This document shows, one piece after another, positions 1 through 11,888 of a DNA stretch of 64,000 nucleotides. The position numbers were made by a program, and so were the translations under genes. The notes under the pieces were generated by a model. It worked only from the letters and a program-made list of their open reading frames with translations, searched no databases and was not told where the DNA came from. Numbering within the stretch: position 1 is the first letter of the stretch; every line of letters begins with the position of its first letter. This DNA is from Escallonia rubra (Eukaryota; Streptophyta; Magnoliopsida; Escalloniales; Escalloniaceae), in contig JAVXUO010000283.1 of assembly GCA_033065855.1 (NCBI GenBank), positions 62,001 to 126,000 of the forward strand, written 5' to 3'.

Positions 1-1355
1 AATTTGTTCCATTGCTTCACATATCTTTTTCCGCTTCCAAACCGTTTCTTCTTGAAATTTTTCTTCGTGAAGTTTGGCTTCTTTTCGCATCCATAGTTGT
101 TTACCATGTTATCGACTTTAGAACAGCAGTGTCGTAACTTATATGAGATTTTCGTATCTTTTATTACATGTCCTTCAGTACAACATTTCTTTAGAACATC
201 TTCTACAGTTGCTATCATTCCTCCTAAGGAATCACAAAGCATTCCGTCTTTTAGGAGTTTAGTAAATTATTTTTCAGCTAACTCGTCTCATGGTTTAGGG
301 AGTTTGGCAATAAATAGCTTTTGCCAATGGAGGCTGTCTCTGAGTTCTAACTTGTAAAAGTATTTTTTAAATTCACAAGTGTAACTTTTAAAATAGTGCA
401 TATCACATATTTGTAGTTTTGTCAAATTTGTGAAAACACTTTTTTCTTGAATACCTATATTATTTATAGATATTCCGCAGAATTCTCGTTGGAGGTTATC
501 TGCATAAAACATTATCCATTTTTCAGAAATGTTAAGCTTGATTTGGGCTTCAATTATCATTTCGTTATCTGTTATGCTATTCCAGAACCTAGCCGCATTT
601 CCTCGCAGGGTCGCTCGAATAAATTTTTTCATAGCATGCTTTTCTATTAAATTACCACCTATTATGGCAATTATTAAGTCTTGTGCCCAATTATCGATTG
701 TTTCTTCAGTATCTGAAATACAATCGATATCAAGATATATGTTGTATTGATTTACGGGCTCATTTCTTCCCTTTTTGTGGACAAATTCTTGTTTTAAATG
801 TGTCCTTATAGGAGCGTTATTAAATTTAGAATTTCTTTCTAAATTTAATTCTGGATTCCACGCTCCTACATAATTTGGATCGGTTTCTCCATTCCAAAAA
901 TTCATATCAGCAAACGTCTTATTTACTTCTGATATGGCTCACTTTTCTTCTTGTTTATATTCCTGCTCTTTTAGAACAGCTGGATCTATTTCATCCATCA
1001 TTGGTTTTTTCAATGATTTTTCTTTTTCTACTTTGTCTAAGTAGTCGTTTATTATTTTTCTATTTATTCTACACATTCCCTTTACGGGATCTTTGGTGTC
1101 TTTTGAGCCACTCGAAAAGGGTTTTTCTTCGCTACCACTATATGTTATAACTTCTTCAAATACATATGAAGTTTCGTTGCTATAGTACTCATTAGTAGTG
1201 TCATAACATCCGAAGTTTGATAAAACGTTATCTCAGTTTATGACGTGATTTTCACTTCCTAACTCTTTAACTGAATTGTGTAATTCAGTTAATATATGAG
1301 ATGTTATCTTGTTTAAAGTTCTACAGATATTTAAAGTTTCATAAGATACATCCAT
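1..1355 (-). pseudogene. Endogenous pararetrovirus coat-protein-region remnant (Caulimoviridae-like)
   Basis: One minus-strand reading frame runs from an ATG at 1355-1353 to the window edge and is broken by four in-frame stops: TGA at 1233-1235, TGA at 939-941, TGA at 288-290 and TAA at 267-269. No frameshift is needed, so decay is by point mutation. The longest open piece is 288-905 (205 aa). Its composition and the spacing of aromatic, Cys and Lys/Leu residues near its end resemble Caulimoviridae coat proteins. After the last stop comes a stretch with several Cys residues and then a very Lys/Arg-rich stretch, as expected before a zinc knuckle, but base 1 cuts it off. The primer site at 1484-1495 lies just upstream in the same orientation. 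It is broken and cannot encode a full protein. A gypsy-type gag is the main alternative. Confidence 0.65.
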
Positions 1356-1483
1356 TATTTGATTTAATCATCATGTTATCTCTGTTTTTCCAACTCCATT
1401 CTCTAAGTTTATATTTTATGTCATATGATTTAATAAACAAGGAATTTCCATGAGTTTTTCGGTTGAATCTCACATTTCATTAG

Positions 1484-1495
1484 GCTCTGATACCA
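1484..1495 (-). promoter_or_regulatory. tRNA-iMet primer binding site of the pararetrovirus remnant
   Basis: The minus strand reads TGGTATCAGAGC, the classic complement of the 3' end of plant initiator methionine tRNA, used to prime minus-strand synthesis by caulimovirids and many LTR retrotransposons. It lies about 130 bp upstream of the first ATG of the decayed frame, in the right orientation. No LTR end (CA) directly abuts it, which favours a pararetrovirus over an LTR element. Confidence 0.8.
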
Positions 1496-1647
1496 AATTT
1501 TCTATGGCCAAATTCTCATTTGGTCAGGAACGACATGTTCTACTCTTGAGAGGGGTCAATTTTAGTCTTTTGAGAAATATGAGGCATTTAAAGTGAACTG
1601 CTTAGAAGTTGAGGGGTTGAAAAGGATATTAACCAGAGAGTTGGCAA

Positions 1648-1648
<1 letters not shown>
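1496..1648. other. Presumed pararetrovirus intergenic DNA
   Basis: This is non-coding DNA between the primer site and the AT microsatellite. By position it would be the intergenic/leader region of the viral remnant. No promoter motif is clear, and its outer border is hidden by the microsatellite. Confidence 0.35.

Positions 1649-1733
<85 letters not shown>
1649..1733. repeat. (AT)n microsatellite
   Basis: About 85 bp of uninterrupted AT dinucleotides separate the pararetrovirus remnant from the Ogre/Tat-like LTR piece. The copy number in an assembly of such a tract is unreliable. Confidence 0.97.
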
Positions 1734-1735
<2 letters not shown>

Positions 1736-2153
1736 CTTCTCATTTCATTTCATAATTCGAGTCTAAGATTGAATGTAGGTCACCTCCCGTAGAGTCCGAG
1801 TCGAACTACGTCGTTTTGATTCTGGTTTGTCCGACCTGATACATAGGCCATTTGACCCTTACTAACGAATTCAAACCAATAATGTACAATTAGGGTTTGT
1901 TTTATTGCATATTTATGTGTTTTAAAGGCCAAAAATCAATAACAATAAAGTAGAGACCGAAAGGGTATGGCGGGCGCCTAACATCTTCCCGTCATATAAC
2001 TTAGTCCCTGAACCCGTTATAGACTAGTTAGTCTTTGGAAATTTTAAAGTCATTTTTAGGGTTTTTTTTTTTATATAAATAAGATGGCGACTGCTAAAAT
2101 TCTTAGACCTTCTTTTCGGGGCCTAGGGACTTTTTTAAAAACGGTTCGCTACA
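1734..2153 (+). mobile_element. Ogre/Tat-like LTR 3' end (relic A)
   Basis: This stretch aligns by eye with the better preserved minus-strand LTR at 60528-61683. Shared landmarks, in order, are a TCGAACTA block, CGAAAGGGTATGG, ATAACTTAGTCCCTGAA, AATAAGATGGC and the terminus GGTTCGCTACA ending at 2153. The LTR start (TGTAGACACCCC in the other copy) is missing, so the piece is truncated at or near the AT microsatellite. The Ogre/Tat assignment rests on the primer-site sequence that follows. Confidence 0.7.
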
Positions 2154-2174
2154 ATGGCAACTTTGTAGGGACTA
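2154..2174 (+). promoter_or_regulatory. Primer binding site of Ogre/Tat-like relic A
   Basis: Directly after the LTR terminus comes ATGGCAACTTTGTAGGGACT. It matches, with a few changes, GTTGCGACTTTGCTGGGGAC in the minus-strand copy at 60508-60527. Both resemble the TGGCGACTCTGCTGGGGAC primer site known from Ogre elements. Confidence 0.6.
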
Positions 2175-2520
2175 AAAAACTAAGAGGACTGGACTTGAAA
2201 TTTTTTTATTACGTTTTGGCCTTTTTCTTAGTGTTGTAATATGCTACGGTCGTGGTAATTGTACTCTTATTTTGTGCCTCACATACGTGCACATTTGTCC
2301 ATAACTCACCCACTTGAGGGCAAAGGTTAAAATCTCCAGGCTTCCTAGCTATCGGGACGAATTCGACTATACTCTCACCTCCAACGCCTACTAATGATCC
2401 TCCTTGTTTCTTCGTACATTAAATGACCTGCCTAAACGTATGATAATCACCCATAATAAACTACCTTAGTTGCGGGTGGGAGCTATGTCGATTAGTTGAT
2501 TAGAGGCTGGACCTTGAAAA
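2175..2520 (+). mobile_element. Ogre/Tat-like untranslated leader (relic A)
   Basis: This sequence follows the primer site and shares blocks with the leader of the other copy. For example TCGACTATACTCTCACCTCC here corresponds to TCGACTGTACTCTCACTTCC on the minus strand near 55880. No gag frame follows, so the element breaks off around 2520. Confidence 0.55.
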
Positions 2521-2950
2521 AATATGTGTTGGCCGGTTTACTTAGTGCCGGGCGGTATACCTTCCAAATTGTTAAAAATCCTACACAGTTTTAGATTCCT
2601 TCTTAGCTTGGAGTAAGGATAATTTTTTTTCCTAAAAAACCAACCTTTTGACCGGGATTGACACGTAAACTCTCGATGGCACAACTTGTAGAAGATCAAC
2701 AAAATTATACGAACTTCTTTTTCTTTTCTTTTCTCAATATGTACATTATACGGACATTTTTTTTCCAAGAAATATATAGTATGTTGTCGACCTAGATATA
2801 TCATAAATCACACCCAAAACAGATAAACTGTATGTGAACACTACTAGTTCTCATGCTTTCTTTTCCGCATCTTTTCAATGGATTACTTTTTTTAAAGGAA
2901 AAAGAGAGAGAGAGAGAGAGAGAGAGCATTTCATATTTGTTTATTAGCAA
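2521..2950. other. Non-coding flank of the tandem array, with (GA)n
   Basis: No gene is seen. The stretch is AT-rich, holds a (GA)n microsatellite at about 2903-2926 and ends with the left target duplication of the first MULE (TATTAGCAA, 2942-2950). The short ORF on the minus strand here has no recognisable features. Confidence 0.7.
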
Positions 2951-3954
2951 GGATTAAATGCACATAAAACCCCATACTTTGGGGTCATTTACACGGAACA
3001 CCCCAGGGTTTGAATTTTGACCCCAACCACCCCAAATTTCCAATTTTGGTGCACGCAACACTATTTGACGGTTTTTACTCGTTTTGGTGGAATGTTTGTT
3101 AGAAGCCAAAGGGCACAAAGGTAACTTCCTCCATAAATCCAACATGGCAGCCGCGTCAATTTTGATTTTGTAAGGCATATTTGACCGCCGGCAACATTGA
3201 GACGGCGCCTAAGGGCACTGCTGCTCCTCACGGTGGTGCGTATCTTGACGGCATGGGTCTGATGGCGGCACTAAGCTGTATGGTGATGCCGGTCCTTGTT
3301 GATGGTGGGTAGGTGGCATAGTTGTAAGGCCGTAATCGTGAGGCGACGGTGGCGCCGATTGGAGCCGTTTATTGTGGTGGTGACGCTACGCTAGAGCTTG
3401 CGATAGGGTTGCTCTAGTGCCGTGGTGGAAACGACGGTATCTTGATGGGATGGTGGTGGCTGCTTGATTGCGACGGTGTCGGTAGCACAGATCTGGACTG
3501 GCTATGCGCGGTGGCGGCGCTAGGTACTGACTCGGTAGCACAGATCTGGAGGAAGGATGGCCGTCCATTGGTTGTCGACGACCTCTTACCTGGTGGTAGA
3601 TGGCCTGGCTATGCGCAATGGCGACACTAGGTACTGACCCATGGCCGGTGGCGCTGCCATGGCTTCTTCGTCTTCTTTCTCTCTCTGTTTGATTTTTGTG
3701 TGAGAGAGATACAGAGGGAGAGACGGGTAAAACTCCAACTTTCGGGTGATGTGGCTGCCAACAAGGATATTTTAATGGAGTGTACATTTTGAGCTCAAAA
3801 TAATAACAGCGGACCTCGAAATTTGACTTTCAACTGTCAAATGGTGCTGCGTGCACCAAAATTGGAAATTTGGGGTGGTGGGGGTCAAAATTCAAACCCT
3901 GGGGTGTTCCGTGTAAATGACCCCAAAGTATGGGGTTTTATGTGCATTTAATCC
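2951..3954. mobile_element. Long-TIR Mutator-like element (founder copy of the array)
   Basis: The element is 1004 bp with terminal inverted repeats of about 127 bp (2951-3077 and 3828-3954), starting GGATTAAATGCACATAAAAC. It is flanked by a perfect 9-bp target duplication, TATTAGCAA, at 2942-2950 and 3955-3963. Long TIRs plus a 9-bp duplication are the signature of TIR-type Mutator-like elements. The interior is GC- and CpG-rich. Read on the minus strand it has a CT-rich tract followed by ATGGC, like the 5' end of a plant gene, so a captured gene fragment (Pack-MULE) is possible, but I recognise no protein domain. No transposase is present. It is the only copy in the array with an intact left terminus. 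Confidence 0.85.
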
Positions 3955-4231
3955 TATTAGCAATCATTCCACGTCAGGATAAAGTGAAGGGCCTCACAAA
4001 ACAAAAAAGCTTTATCACATAATTAAATTAAGTAATACCAAAAATGGTTTACATATGTAGCTGGACCAGTTCGGCTAGGGCCAGCCCTACATTTGGCCCA
4101 AATGTTAAAGTGCAAAGTTAATAAGGCTGGGCTGGGCCGGTTTTGAGCTGATCCATTTGACACCTCTAACATTCCCACCTTAAAACTTCTTCCTTGCTAC
4201 GGATGAAGATTTGCCGCACTCGATACTGAAC
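2955..4231. repeat. Array unit 1 (1277 bp)
   Basis: This is the founder unit, with the complete left MULE terminus just outside it. It is more diverged than most inner units (GTCGGTAGCACAG, AATGGCGACACTAGG), as expected at an array edge with less homogenisation. Confidence 0.9.
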
Positions 4232-5494
4232 TAAATGCACATAAAACCCCATACTTTGGGGTCATTTACACGGAACACCCCAGGGTTTGAATTTTGACCC
4301 CCACCACCCCAAATTTCCAATTTTGGTGCACGCAACACCATTTGACGGTTTTTACTCATTTTGGTGGGATGTTTGTTAGAAGCCAAAGGGCACAAATGTA
4401 ACTTCCTCCATAAATCCAACATGGCAGCCATGTCAATTTTGATTTTGTAAGGCATATTTGACCGTCGGCAGCATTGAGATGGCGCCGAAGGGCACTGCTA
4501 CTCCTCGCGATGGTGCGTATCTTGACGGCATGGGTCTGATGGCGGCACTAAGCTGGATGGTGATGCCGGTCCTTGTCGATGGTGGGTAGGCGACATAGTT
4601 GTAAGGCCGTAATCGTGAGGCGCCGATTGGAGCCGTTTATCGTGTTGGTGACGCTTCGCCGGATCTTGCGATAGTGTTGCTCTAGTGCCGTGGTGGAAAC
4701 GACGGCATCTTGATGGGATGGTGGTGGCCGCTTGATTGCGACGGTGTCGATAGCACAGATCTGGAGTGGCTATGCGCGGTGGCGGCGCTTGGCACTGACT
4801 CAGTAGCACGGATCTGGAGGAAGGATGGTCGTCCCTTGGTTGTCGACGACCTCTTACCTATGGTAGATGGGCTGGCGATGCGCGGTGGTGGCGCTAGGTA
4901 CTGACCCATGGCCGGCGGCGCCGCCATGGCCTCTTCACCTTCTCTCTCTGTTTGATTTTTGTGTGAGAGAGATACAGAGGGAGAGAGGGATAAAACTCCA
5001 ACTTTCGGGTGATGTGGCTGCCAACAAGGATATTTTAATGAAGTGTCCATTTTGACCTCAAAATTATAACAGCCGTCCTCGAATTTTGAATTTCAACCGT
5101 CAAATGGTGCTGCGTGCACCAAAACTGGAAATTTGGGGTGCTGGGGGTCAAATTTCAAACCCTGGGGTGTTCCGTGTAAATGACCCCAAAGTATGGGGTT
5201 TTATGTGCATTTAATCCTATTAGCAATCATTCCAGGTCCGGATAAAGTGAAGGGCCTCACAAAACAAAAAAGCTTTATCACATAATTAAATTAAGTAATA
5301 CCAAAAATGGTTTACATATGTACCTGGACCAGTTCGGCTTGGGCCAGCCCTACATTTGGCCCAAATGTTAAAGTGCAAAGTTAATAAGGCTGGGCTGGGC
5401 CGGTTTTGAGCTGATCCATTTGACACCTCTAACATTCCCACCTTAAAACTTCTTCCTTACTACGGTTAAAGATTTGCCGCACTCGATACTGAAC
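4232..5494. repeat. Array unit 2 (1263 bp)
   Basis: It carries a 9-bp internal deletion near 4621 (GAGGCGCCGATTGG) and the variant GTGTTGGTGACG. Both are shared only with unit 11, nine units away. Confidence 0.9.
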
Positions 5495-6769
5495 TAAATG
5501 CACATAAAACCCCATACTTTGGGGTCATTTACATAGAACACCCCAGGGTTTGAATTTTGACCCCCATCACCCCAAATTTTCAATTTTGGTGCACGCAACA
5601 CCATTTGACGGTTTTTACTCGTTTTGGTGGAATGTCTGTTAGAAGCCAAAGGGTACAAAGGTAACTTCCTCCATAAATCCAACATGGCAGCCACGTCAAT
5701 TTTGATTTTGTAAGGCATATTTGACCGCCGGCAGCATTGAGACGGTGCCGAAGGGCACTGCTGCTCCTCGCGGTGGTGCGTATCTTGACGGCATGGGTCT
5801 GATGGCGGCACTAAGCTGGATGGTGATGCCGGTCCTTGTCGATGGTGGGTAGGCGACATAGTTGAAGGCCGTAATCGTGAGGCAACGGTGGCGCCGATTG
5901 GAGCCGTTTATCGTGGTGGTGACGCTTCGCCGGAGCTTGCGATAGTGTTGCTCCAGTGCCGTGGTGGAAACGACGGCATCTTGATGGGATGGTGGTGGCC
6001 GCTTGATTGCGACGGTGTCGATAGCACAGATCTGGAGTGGCTATGCGCGGTGGCGGCGCTTGGCACTGACTCAGTAGCACGGATCTGGAGGAAGGATGGT
6101 CGTCCCTTGGTTGTCGACGACCTCTTACCTATGGTAGATGGCCTGGCTACGCGCGGTGGTGGCGCTAGGTACTGACCCATGGCCGGCGGCGCTGCCATGG
6201 CTTCTTCATCTTCTTTCTCTCTCTGTTTGATTTTTGTGTGAGAGAGATACAGAGGGAGAGAGGGGTAAAACTCCAACTTTCGGGTGATGTGGCTGCCAAC
6301 AAGGATATTTTAATGAAGTGTCCATTTTGACCTCAAAATTATAACAGCCGTCCTCGAATTTTGAATTTCAACCGTCAAATGGTGCTGCGTGCACCAAAAA
6401 TGGAAATTTGGGGTGGTGGGGGTCAAAATTCAAACCCTGGGGTGTTCCGTGTAAATGACCCCAAAGTATGGGGTTTTATGTGCATTTAATCCTATTAGCA
6501 ATCATTCCAGGTCTGGATAAAGTGAAGGGCCTCACATAACAAAAANGCTTTATCACATAATTAAATTAAGTAATACCAAAGATGGTTTACATATGTACCT
6601 GGACCAGTTCGGCTTGGGCCAGCCCTACATTTGGCCCAAATGTTAAAGTGCAAAGTTAATAAGGCTGGGCTGGGCCGGTTTTGAGCTGATCCATTTGACA
6701 CCTCTAACATTCCCACCTTAAAACTTCTTCCTTGCTACGGTGAAAGATTTTCCGCACTCGATACTGAAC
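5495..6769. repeat. Array unit 3 (1275 bp)
   Basis: A standard unit with a one-base loss in the GTTGAAGGCCG stretch near 5863 and an ambiguous base at about 6546. Its left TIR has CATAGAACACC instead of CACGGAACACC. Confidence 0.9.
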
Positions 6770-8041
6770 TAAATGCACATAAAACCCTATACTTTGGGGT
6801 CATTTACACGGCACACCCCAGGGTTTGAATTTTGACCCCCACCACCCCAAATTTTCAATTTTGGTGCACGCAACACCATTTGACGGTTTTTACTTGTTTT
6901 GGTGGAATGTCTGTTAGAAACCAAAGGGCACAAAGGTAACTTTCTTCGTAAATCCAACATGGCAGCCACGTCAATTTTGATTTTGTAAGGCATATTTGAC
7001 CGCCGGCAGCATTGAGACGGCGCCGAAGGGCACTGCTGCTCCTCGCGGTGGTGCGTATCTTGACGGCATGGGTCTGATGGCGGCACTAAGCTGGATGGTG
7101 ATGCCGGTCCTTGTCGATGGTGGGTAGGCGACATAGTTGTAAGGCCGTAATCGTGAGGCGACGGTGGCGCCGATTGGAGCCGTTTATCGTGGTGGTGACG
7201 CTTCGCCGGAGCTTGCGATAGTGTTGCTCTAGTGCCGTGGTGGAAACGACGGCATCTTGATGGGATGGTGGTGGCCGCTTGATTGCGACGGTGTCGATAG
7301 CACAGATCTGGAGTGGCTATGCGCGGTGGCGGCGCTTGGCACTGACTCAGAAGCACAGATCTGGAGGAAAGATGGCCGTCCCTTGGTTGTCGACGACCTC
7401 TTACCTGTGGTAGATGGCCTGGCTATGCGCGGTGGCGGCGCTAGGTACTGACCCATGGCCGGCGGCGCTGCCATGGCTTCTTCATCTTCTCTCTCTGTTT
7501 GATTTTTGTGTGAGAGATATACAGAGGGAGAGAGGGGTAAAACTCCAACTTTCGAGTGATGTGGCTGCCAACAAGGATATTTTAATGAAGTGTCCATTTT
7601 GACCTCAAAATTATAACAGCCGTCCTCGAATTTTGAATTTCAACCGTCAAATGGTGCTGCGTGCACCAAAACTAGAAATTTGGGGTGGNGGGGGTCAAAA
7701 TTCAAACCCTGGGGTGTTCCGTGTANATGANCCCAAAGTATGGGGTTTTATGTGCATTTAATCCTATTAGCAATCATTCCAGGTCCGGATAAAGTGAAGG
7801 GCCTCACAAAACAAAAAAGCTTTATCACATAATTAAATTAAGTAATACCAAAAATGGTTTACATATGTACCTGGACCAGTTCGGCTAGGGCCAGCCCTAC
7901 ATTTGGCCCAAATGTTAAAGTGCAAAGTTAATAAGGCTGGGCTGGGCCGGTTTTGAGCTGATCCATTTGACACCTCTAACATTCCCACCTTAAAACTTCT
8001 TCCTTGCTACGGATGAAGATTTTCCGCACTCGATACTGAAC
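6770..8041. repeat. Array unit 4 (1272 bp)
   Basis: A standard unit with ambiguous bases at about 7689, 7726 and 7731, all within the right TIR. Confidence 0.9.
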
Positions 8042-9306
8042 TAAATGCACATAAACTCCCATACTTTGGGGTCATTTACACGGACCACCCCAGGATTTGA
8101 ATTTTGACCCGCACCACTCCAAATTTTCAATTTTGGTGCACGCAACACCATTTCACGGTTTTTACTTGTTTTGGTGGAATGTCTGTTAGAAGCCAAAGGG
8201 CACAAAGGTGACTTCCTCCATAAATCCAACATGGCAGCCACGTCAATGTTGATTTTGTAAGGCATATTTGACCGCTGGCAACATTGAGACGGCGCCGAAG
8301 GGCACTGATGCTCCTCGCGGTGGTGCGTATCTTGACGGCATGGGTCTGATGGCGGCACTAAGCTGGATGGTGATGCCGGTCCTTGTCGATGGTGGGTAGG
8401 CGACATAGTTGTAAGGCCGTAATCGTGAGGCGACGGTGGCACCGATTGGAGCCGTTTATCGTGGTGGCGACGCTTCGTCGGAGCTTGCGATAGTGTTGCT
8501 CCAGTGCCGTGGTGGAAACGACGGCATCTTGATGGGATGGTGGTGGCCGCTTGATTGCGAAGGTGTCGATAGCACAGATCTGGAGTGGCTATGCGCGGTG
8601 GCGGCGCTAGGTACTACCTCGGTAGCACAGATCTGGAGGAAGGATGGTCGTCCCTTGGTTGTCGACGGCCTCTTACCTGTGGCAGATGGCCTGGCTATGC
8701 GCGGTGGCGGCGCTAGGTACTGACCCATGGCCGGCGGCGCTGCCATGGCTTCTTCATCTTCTTTCTCTCTTTGTTTGATTTTTTGTGTGAGAGAGAGAGG
8801 GGTAAAACTCCAACGTTCGGGTGATGTGGCTGCCAACAAGAATATTTTAATGAAGTGTCCATTTTGACCTCAAAATAATAACAGTCGTCCTCGAATTTTG
8901 AATTTCAACCGTCAAATGGTGCTGCGTGCAACAAAATTAGAAATTTGGGGTGGTGGGGGTCAAAATTCAAACACTAGGGTGTTCCATGTAAATAACCCCA
9001 AAGTACGGGATTTTATGTGCATTTAATCCTATTAGCAATCATTCCACGTCAGGATCAAGTGAAGGGCCTCACAAAACAAAAAAGCTTTATCACATAATTA
9101 AATTAAGTAATACCAAAAATGGTTTACATATGTACCTGGACCAGTTCGGCTAGGGCCAGCCCTACATTTGGCCCAAATGTTAAAGTGCAAAGTTAATAAG
9201 GCTGGGCTGGGCCGGTTTTGAGCTGATCCATTTGACACCTCTAACATTCCCACCTTAAAACTTCTTCCTTGCTACGGATGAAGATTTTCCGCACTCGATA
9301 CTGAAC
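8042..9306. repeat. Array unit 5 (1265 bp)
   Basis: It shares a block of private variants with unit 12 (CACCACTCC, TTTCACGG, AATGTTGATT, CTGATGCTCC). Its right TIR has the ACACTAGGGTGTTCCATG variant also seen in units 11, 15 and 18. Confidence 0.9.
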
Positions 9307-10594
9307 TAAATGCACATAAAACCCCATACTTTGGGGTCATTTACACGGAACACCCCAGGGTTTGAATTTTGACCCCCACCACCCCAAATTTTCAATTCTG
9401 GTGCACGCAACACCATTTGACGGTTTTTACTCGTTTTGGTGGAATGTTTGTTAGAAGCCACAGCGCACAAACGTAACTTCCTCCGTAAATCCAACATGGC
9501 AGCCGCGTCAATTTTGATTTTGTAAGGCATATTTGACTGCCGACAGCATTGAGACGGCGTCGAAGGGCACTGCTGCTCCTCGCGGTGGTGCGTATCTTGA
9601 CGGCATGGGTTTGACGGCGGCACTAAGCTCGATGGTGATGCCGGTCCTTGTCGATGGTGGGTAGGCGACATAGTTGTAAGGCCGTTATCGTGAGGCGACG
9701 GTGGCGCAGATTTGAGCCGTTTATCGTGGTGGAGACGCTTTGTCGGAGCTTGCGATAGTGTTGCTCTAGTGCCGTGGTGGAAACGACGGCATCTTGATGG
9801 GATGGTGGTGGCCGCTTGATTGCGACGGTGTCGATAGCACAGATCTGGAGTGGCTATGCGCGGTGGCGGCGCTTGGCACTGACTCAGTAGCACGGATCTG
9901 GAGGAAGGATGGTCGTCCCTTGGTTGTCGACGACCTCTTACCTGTGGTAGATGGCCTGGCTACGCGCGGTGGTGGCGCTAGGTACTGACCCATGGCCGGC
10001 GGCGCTGCCATGGCTTCTTCATCTTCTCTCTCTGTTTGATTTTTGTGTGAGAGATATACAGAGGGAGAGGGGTAAAACTCCAACGTTCGGGTGATGTGGC
10101 TGCCAACAAGGATATTTTAATGAAGTGTCCATTTTGACCTCAAAATTATAACTTCCGTCCTCGAATTTTGAATTGCAACTGTCAAATGGTGCTGCGTGCA
10201 CCAAAATTAGAAATTTGGGGTGGTGGGGGTCAAAATTCAAACCCTGGGGTGTTCCGTGTAAATGACCCCAAAGTATGGGGTTTTATGTGCATTTAATCCT
10301 ATTAGCAATCATTCCAGGTCCGGATAAAGTGAAGGGCCTCACAAAACAAAAAAGCTTTATCACATAATTAAATTAAGTAATACCAAAAATGGTTTACATA
10401 TGTACAAATTAAAGTTAAAAAACATGGACCAGTTCGGCTAGGGCCAGCCCTACATTTGGCCCAAATGTTAAAGTGCAAAGTGAATAAGGCTGGGCTGGGC
10501 CGGTTTTGAGCTGATCCATTTGACACCTCTAACATTCCCACCTTAAAACTTCTTCCTTGCTACGGATGAAGATTTGCCGCACTCGATACTGAAC
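9307..10594. repeat. Array unit 6 (1288 bp)
   Basis: The flank part carries the long allele (AAATTAAAGTTAAAAAACAT after CATATGTAC). The interior has GGTTTGACGGCGG and AAGCTCGATGG, shared with unit 14. Confidence 0.9.
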
Positions 10595-11888
10595 TAAATG
10601 CACATAAAATCCTATACTTTAGGGTCATTTACACGGAACACCCAAGGATTTGAATTTTGACCCCCACCACCCCAAATTTTCAATTTTGGTGCACGCAACA
10701 CCATTTGACGGTTTTTACTCGTTTTGGTGGAATGTTTGTTAGAAGCCAAAGGGCACAAAGGTAACTTTCTCCGTAAATCCCTCATGGCAGCCACGTCAAT
10801 TTTGATTTTGTAAGGCATATTTGACCGCCGGCAACATTGAGACGGCGCCTAAGGGCACTGCTGCTCCTCGCGGTGGTGTGTATCTTGACGGCATGGGTCT
10901 GATGGCGGCACTAAGCTGGATGGTGATGCTGGTCCTTGTCGATGGTGGGTAGGCGACATAGTTGTAAGGCCGTAATCGTGAGGCGACGGTGGCGCCGATT
11001 GGAGCCGTTTATCGTGGTGGTGACGCTTCGCCGGAGCTTGCGATAGTGTTGCTCTAGTGCCGTGGTGGAAACGACGGCATCTTGATGGGATGGTGGTGGC
11101 CGCTTGATTGCGACGGTGTCGATAGCACAGATCTGGAGTGGCTATGCGCGGTGGCGGCGCTTGGCACTGACTCAGAAGCACGGATCTGGAGGAAGGATGG
11201 TCGTCCCTTGGTTGTCGACGACCTCTTACCTGTGGTAGATGGCCTGGCTACGCGCGGTGGTGGCGCGAGGTACTGACCCAGGGCCGGCGGCGCTGCCATG
11301 GCTTCTTCATCTGCTTTCTCTCTCTGTTTGATTTTTGTGTGAGAGATATACAGAGGGAGAGAGGGGTAAAACTCCAACTTTCGAGTGATGTGGCTGCCAA
11401 CAAGGATATTTTAATGAAGTGTCCATTTTGACCTCAAAATTATAACAGCCGTCCTTGAATTTTGAATTTCAACCGTCAAATGGTGCTGCGTGCAACAAAA
11501 TTAGAAATTTGGGGTGGTGGGAGTCAAAAATCAAACCCTGGGGTGTTCCGTGTAAATGACCCCAAAGTATGGGGTTTTATGTGCATTTAATCCTATTAGC
11601 AATCATTCCAGGTCCGGATGAAGTGAAGGGCCTCACAAAACAAAAAAGCTTTATCACATAATTAAATTAAGTAATACCAAAAATGGTTTACATATGTACA
11701 AATTAAAGTTAAAAAACATGGACCAGTTCGGCTAGGGCCAGCCCTACATTTGGCCGAATTGTTAAAGTGCAAAGTTAATAAGGCTGGGCTGGGCCGGTTT
11801 TGAGCTGATCCATTTGACACCTCTAACATTCCCACCTTAAAACTTCTTCCTTGCTACGGATGAAGATTTTCCGCACTCGATACTGAAC
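10595..11888. repeat. Array unit 7 (1294 bp)
   Basis: Long flank allele. The left TIR has several changes (ATCCTATACTTTAGGG, CCCAAGGATTTG). Confidence 0.9.
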
